Shown here: piece after piece, positions 6,805-9,935 of the stretch
Position numbering within the stretch: position 1 is the first letter of the stretch
Layout of the letters: every line of letters starts with the position of its first letter
Source of the DNA: Kiritimatiellia bacterium
GTDB taxonomy: Bacteria > Verrucomicrobiota > Kiritimatiellia > RFP12 > UBA3636
Assembly: GCA_016295275.1 (NCBI GenBank)
Contig: JAEDLN010000070.1
Location: 1 to 9,935, forward strand
Direction of reading: 5' to 3'
DNA length: 9,935 nucleotides
Made by a program: the position numbers and the translations under genes
Notes under the pieces: model-generated
Database searches by the model: none
The model's input: only the letters and a program-made list of their open reading frames with translations
Told to the model about the DNA's origin: nothing

Positions 6805-8889
6805 TCAATACCAATAAGAAAGACCGGGGAATGGAGCGGTATTGGAATTGGGGGATTGCAACCAAGTCTTCCACAGGTTGTTGCGGTCGGGGATGCCTTT
6901 CAGCATCATCTCTCGGGCTTGTTCGAGGAAGTCTGCGGCTTCCTTTGGAAAGAGAGTGCGAAGACTGCGGTATGCTTCTGCTCGGACCGTCATGGCAATC
7001 TTGCGGAGAATTTCCGAAGAGGAAACGGGCAGAGCCTCGCATGCGATGGTGAATAGACGTCGGGCCTGATTCGCATATTCGCTTTTCGGCTTGGCGGAGC
7101 CGGCAAGAACGGTTCCGAGATATTTGGCGGTTGTCGCAAGAACCCATCCGTTACCTTCGGGATTGTCGAGAAAGGCCTGATGGTGTGCGAGTTCGGAGTC
7201 TTCGACAGTTTCGCCGCGGAGCGTCGCTCGATATAGACCAAGTGCGTGATACCGTAGCGGATAAACGAGATTTTTATCCTTGGCGTTTCCGCATCGTTCG
7301 GCCAGTGTGAGAGCGCGTTGCAAGGAGGGTTCGAGACTGGAGCGGTCGAATAGTGCCGCATGCAGGAGCAGGTAATTTGCGTCTTGCGAAACATCTTTTG
7401 CCCGTTCATCTTTCTTTTCGTTCGTTTCTGCGCGTTTGTGCAGCCATTTTGCGCAGACGAACGCCGTTTCGAGATGATGGCGGGCCGATTGGGACGAGCA
7501 GAGATCGTGTCGAATGCCGGAGATCGCCGCATATGCATGGAACTGTCCCATTGTTCCGTGAAAGCGCATTGCGAGATCGAGCGCAGAATCGGAAGCGGAG
7601 TCCGGTACGGCGTTGGGAGAAACACGGCCGCCGATTTTTCGCTCGATCCGTGCATCAAGATCGGGGAGTAGAGCGAGAATTCCGTCAAACTCTTCGGAAT
7701 CCTGAAGAATGACCAGTTGATCGACGAGGGCTTGCAGAATCCGGTTTTCGAATTGCGGACTATTTTGTGCGAATTCGATGACCTTTTTGTTCCAGAGGGC
7801 CGCCTCGGTTGTCTGGCCGGCATGGCAGTTGGCTTCGGAAGTCAACAGCAGGGTTGTCAGCCAAGCGTCTTCGTCCAGATCGGGATTGAGATTTGCTCGG
7901 AGATGTTCGAGTCTTTTCAGAATCGCCGACCAGTTGCCAATCCGATCTTGACGGACTTCGCTTTCGTAGTCCGCAAGGCGGTCCATCACATATTTCGGAG
8001 GCGCATCGACCACCTCTTCCGCTTGGAGGCGAATTCTATCGAAAACCTCTTTGCTGGACATGCCTTCTCGAATTTGGGTTTCGCCCAGAGAGACGTTTGA
8101 CGGGACAGGATGGACCAGAATGCCGTTCTTGACACAAGACGCGACTTTATCCGTCTTGACCTCCGTATTCACGCATTCGACCGCACCGCCCCGGAACGAA
8201 CCCGTGAAGAGCAGGCGGAGCGGGTCGTAGGAAGGCAATCTTCCCTCCTTCCGCCACCAAGCGGCCAGAACGGGCAGAAGCAGGCTACTGCCGATGGGCG
8301 GACTCCAATCTGTCTCGGCTCCGAGGTGGGCATCGATGCGAATGTTTGCACCAACCGGTTCGGGAAGATGGTGCATTGCAGCGGACCAAGCCTCGATTGG
8401 ATTGTCGTCCGCATCGAAAACCATCGGAGCCCCGCCGGAGGGAATGGAAGGGAGAAAGGAAAACGGCAGAAGAAATCCTTTTCGCTCCGAATCTTCGAAG
8501 ACGGGAATCACCCCGTCGGCGGACAAGAGCCGATGAAAGCGGAAACAAAGCTGTTTCGCGACATCGGCATTTGCCGTGCCGGAGAGCTGACGTTGCAAGG
8601 CGTCGATTTTGGCTTTTCCTTGCGTGCAGAGGGCGCATCGATCGAGGAAATTCCTCAGACATTCTTTCCCGATTCCGTTTTCCAGAAGCGGACGGAATCG
8701 ATCGTCGCAAGACAAGAAGAAACGAATTGCCAACTCCGCGAGAGCGGCAGCGCGATCCACGGAGGAAAATGCTCCTGAAGCGTTTTCCGCAACCGCAAAG
8801 AGGACTTGATCCGCAAAGAAGAGTGCGTTCCACGGCTGCGTTTGAGCGATCTCAGAGAAGGTGCGAGCCGTGAATGCGGGACCCGGCAT
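6805..8889 (-). CDS. Lon-like (S16) peptidase domain fused to a TPR-like helical scaffold
   Basis: A 694-aa protein with three regions. Residues 1-120 are mostly helical. Residues about 125-290 resemble the Lon proteolytic domain. A GSS motif (S201/S202) begins a hydrophobic helix, followed by LLFTGSF (226-232, matching the Lon 'MTGE' strand), then GGAVECV and VKTDK (K245, K248), and GILVHPVPSN (256-265), which matches the strand after the catalytic lysine helix in Lon. The spacing from S202 to K245 (43) or K248 (46) is close to the Ser679-Lys722 spacing of E. coli Lon, so a Ser-Lys dyad is plausible. Residues about 320-670 are repeated helical pairs of TPR type, for example 346-378 and 543-575. 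No AAA+ ATPase module is present, so this is not a housekeeping Lon. By analogy with other Lon-like and TPR-protease defence proteins it probably cleaves a specific partner, perhaps the product of the gene 1 bp upstream. The peptidase call rests on motif reading only. Confidence 0.85.
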   Translation of the reverse strand: MPGPAFTARTFSEIAQTQPWNALFFADQVLFAVAENASGAFSSVDRAAALAELAIRFFLSCDDRFRPLLENGIGKECLRNFLDRCALCTQGKAKIDALQRQLSGTANADVAKQLCFRFHRLLSADGVIPVFEDSERKGFLLPFSFLPSIPSGGAPMVFDADDNPIEAWSAAMHHLPEPVGANIRIDAHLGAETDWSPPIGSSLLLPVLAAWWRKEGRLPSYDPLRLLFTGSFRGGAVECVNTEVKTDKVASCVKNGILVHPVPSNVSLGETQIREGMSSKEVFDRIRLQAEEVVDAPPKYVMDRLADYESEVRQDRIGNWSAILKRLEHLRANLNPDLDEDAWLTTLLLTSEANCHAGQTTEAALWNKKVIEFAQNSPQFENRILQALVDQLVILQDSEEFDGILALLPDLDARIERKIGGRVSPNAVPDSASDSALDLAMRFHGTMGQFHAYAAISGIRHDLCSSQSARHHLETAFVCAKWLHKRAETNEKKDERAKDVSQDANYLLLHAALFDRSSLEPSLQRALTLAERCGNAKDKNLVYPLRYHALGLYRATLRGETVEDSELAHHQAFLDNPEGNGWVLATTAKYLGTVLAGSAKPKSEYANQARRLFTIACEALPVSSSEILRKIAMTVRAEAYRSLRTLFPKEAADFLEQAREMMLKGIPDRNNLWKTWLQSPNSNTAPFPGLSYWY

Positions 8890-8890
8890 A

Positions 8891-9916
8891 CTATTCGTGC
8901 TCCTTTTTCACCGGAACGATCGGCTCCATCGTATCGGGATCGACCAAGACAAATCCGTCTTTAAGGGCGGTTTCCTCAACAATAAGGAGACCATTGACGA
9001 TTTCTCCGACGAAAGACATTTCTTTGTTTGCCACAATACAGCCTTCAAGGGAAGTTGTATCCATTTCGCCATTTTTATAGACGATAAGACGAACCTTCCC
9101 TTCGGACGGCGTGTGCTTCACATCCAGTTCCACGTCATGGGACGGGATGCGGAATGTTTCGGTCGTTTGCTGTTGTTTGTCGGCGGCGGCAAGCGCGTAT
9201 TGCGGCGTTCCGTAGGCGGGGACGCAAATTGGTTGGGCCCACTTCTGAGCGTTCTCCCTGAAGGCGGCTTCGCGTTCCTTACGGGCAAGTTCTGCTTCAA
9301 GAGCGCACACGGCGGCGGTCAACGGTGCGAAGCGTTTGGCGGATTCCGACAGGAAGTCGGAACGCGGATCTGCCTTGGAGAGGATGGGCGCTCCAATGGG
9401 AGCCGAAAAGGACGCGGGAAGGGGGGTGCCGGCAGAGACGTGGCGGAAGAGTGCAAGGGCGTCTGCACGGACGGATTCGTCGAGGGAGTCCGCCACATAG
9501 CTTTGTTCGATGATCGATTCGTGCGCAGTCCGGGCGTTCCAGCATTGGAGAACCCGCCGACAAGCCAAATGATCGCCTGTTTCCATCTCGCCATTCGTAG
9601 CCGGATGGCTATAGGGAGAGAACGGAGCGACGAGCCATAGGTCTCCCATCCAATGTTCGAGAACCGCGATATAGGGAATGGTATCGCTGTCGGCAACGAA
9701 TTTTGGGGAAAGGATTCGGATCTGGCCGGGGCGGACATCGCCGTCATGCGGTGCTGCGGCCTTGCCGAGTCGCTCGCCATCGACGAAAAAATCAAGCTTT
9801 CGGTTGTTGTCTCCGCGCAGCGCCAAATCGATTTTTCGTTCGGCAAGCCATGCGTCCAACTGCGCAGCGTGCCGGTCGTTATCGGAAAAGATGCGGGAAA
9901 AGAGTGATGTGTTCAT
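8891..9916 (-). CDS. Hypothetical two-domain protein, first gene of the operon; possible substrate or regulator of the downstream Lon-like peptidase
   Basis: I do not recognise this protein as a characterised family. The chosen start is the ATG at 9916-9914 (341 aa). A TTG three codons upstream (9925) is also possible, but an in-frame TGA at 9928-9926 rules out anything longer, so the N-terminus is complete. Residues below are numbered from the TTG. The protein shows an N-terminal part (about 65-165) with alternating strands and a PFSPYSHPA loop. A conserved-looking APILSKADPRSDF stretch follows (179-191), then a charged helix (about 203-230, ELARKEREAAFRE), a Gln/Thr-rich linker (about 238-256) and a beta-rich C-terminal domain (257-340). 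There is no signal peptide or membrane segment. The stop codon is one base from the start of the Lon-like gene, so the two are very likely translated together. Two folded parts joined by an exposed linker would suit a protease target, but that is inference. Confidence 0.8.
   Translation of the reverse strand: MNTSLFSRIFSDNDRHAAQLDAWLAERKIDLALRGDNNRKLDFFVDGERLGKAAAPHDGDVRPGQIRILSPKFVADSDTIPYIAVLEHWMGDLWLVAPFSPYSHPATNGEMETGDHLACRRVLQCWNARTAHESIIEQSYVADSLDESVRADALALFRHVSAGTPLPASFSAPIGAPILSKADPRSDFLSESAKRFAPLTAAVCALEAELARKEREAAFRENAQKWAQPICVPAYGTPQYALAAADKQQQTTETFRIPSHDVELDVKHTPSEGKVRLIVYKNGEMDTTSLEGCIVANKEMSFVGEIVNGLLIVEETALKDGFVLVDPDTMEPIVPVKKEHE
8900..8905 (-). promoter_or_regulatory. Shine-Dalgarno site for the Lon-like/TPR gene
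   Basis: On the minus strand the sequence reads AAGGAG, 10 bases before the ATG at 8889-8887, and lies inside the last codons of the upstream gene. This supports the chosen start and implies translational coupling, because the upstream TAG (8893-8891) and the ATG are separated by one base. It is the only clear Shine-Dalgarno motif among the four genes. Confidence 0.7.
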
Positions 9917-9935
9917 GTGTGTCAATCAGTGAGGG

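Noticed and set aside
8891..9916. The first gene as a Csx27- or Csx28-type accessory protein
   Set aside because: Those are characterised by membrane helices (Csx27) or by a membrane-associated HEPN-like form (Csx28). This protein has no hydrophobic segment long enough to cross a membrane and no RX4H motif.

Overview
The window holds one apparent four-gene operon, all on the minus strand and read from high to low coordinates, followed by a short GC-rich, repeat-bearing region at the left edge. In order of transcription the genes are: a two-domain protein of unknown function (8891-9916), a Lon-like peptidase fused to TPR-like helices (6805-8889), a large protein with an RNase H-fold (DUF3800-like) core and C-terminal TPRs (3762-6737), and a Cas13b-like RNase with two RX4H HEPN motifs (210-3680). 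The gaps are 1, 67 and 81 bases, there is no opposing gene, and no strong terminator lies between them.

The last gene is the anchor for interpretation. Its length (1156 aa), its RNxxxH motifs close to both ends (R123/H128 and R1098/H1103), and a series of internal blocks in the right order match the Cas13b family, the effector of type VI-B CRISPR systems. The usual partners Csx27 and Csx28 are absent. Instead the gene follows a candidate protease and a candidate nuclease, both built on TPR-type scaffolds, plus a small protein that could be a protease substrate or regulator. This recalls type III-E (gRAMP with TPR-CHAT) and the SAVED-Lon/CalpT systems, where RNA sensing is coupled to proteolysis, but here with a Cas13b-like effector. 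That functional link is inference from gene order and domains.

No CRISPR array and no cas1/cas2 are visible. The only repeat is a two-copy element of about 53 bp (97-bp period) just downstream of the Cas13b-like gene. Each copy folds into two perfect tandem hairpins and looks more like a dispersed palindromic intergenic repeat than a type VI-B repeat (normally 36 bp with about 30-bp spacers). An array could lie outside the window on either side.

Organism: the genes are a little above half G+C by eye, and only one of the four has a clear Shine-Dalgarno site. The flank carries a GC-rich palindromic repeat, and the protein families look unlike those of Bacteroidetes, the usual Cas13b hosts. My best guess is a member of the PVC group (Kiritimatiellae or Lentisphaeria type), with low confidence.
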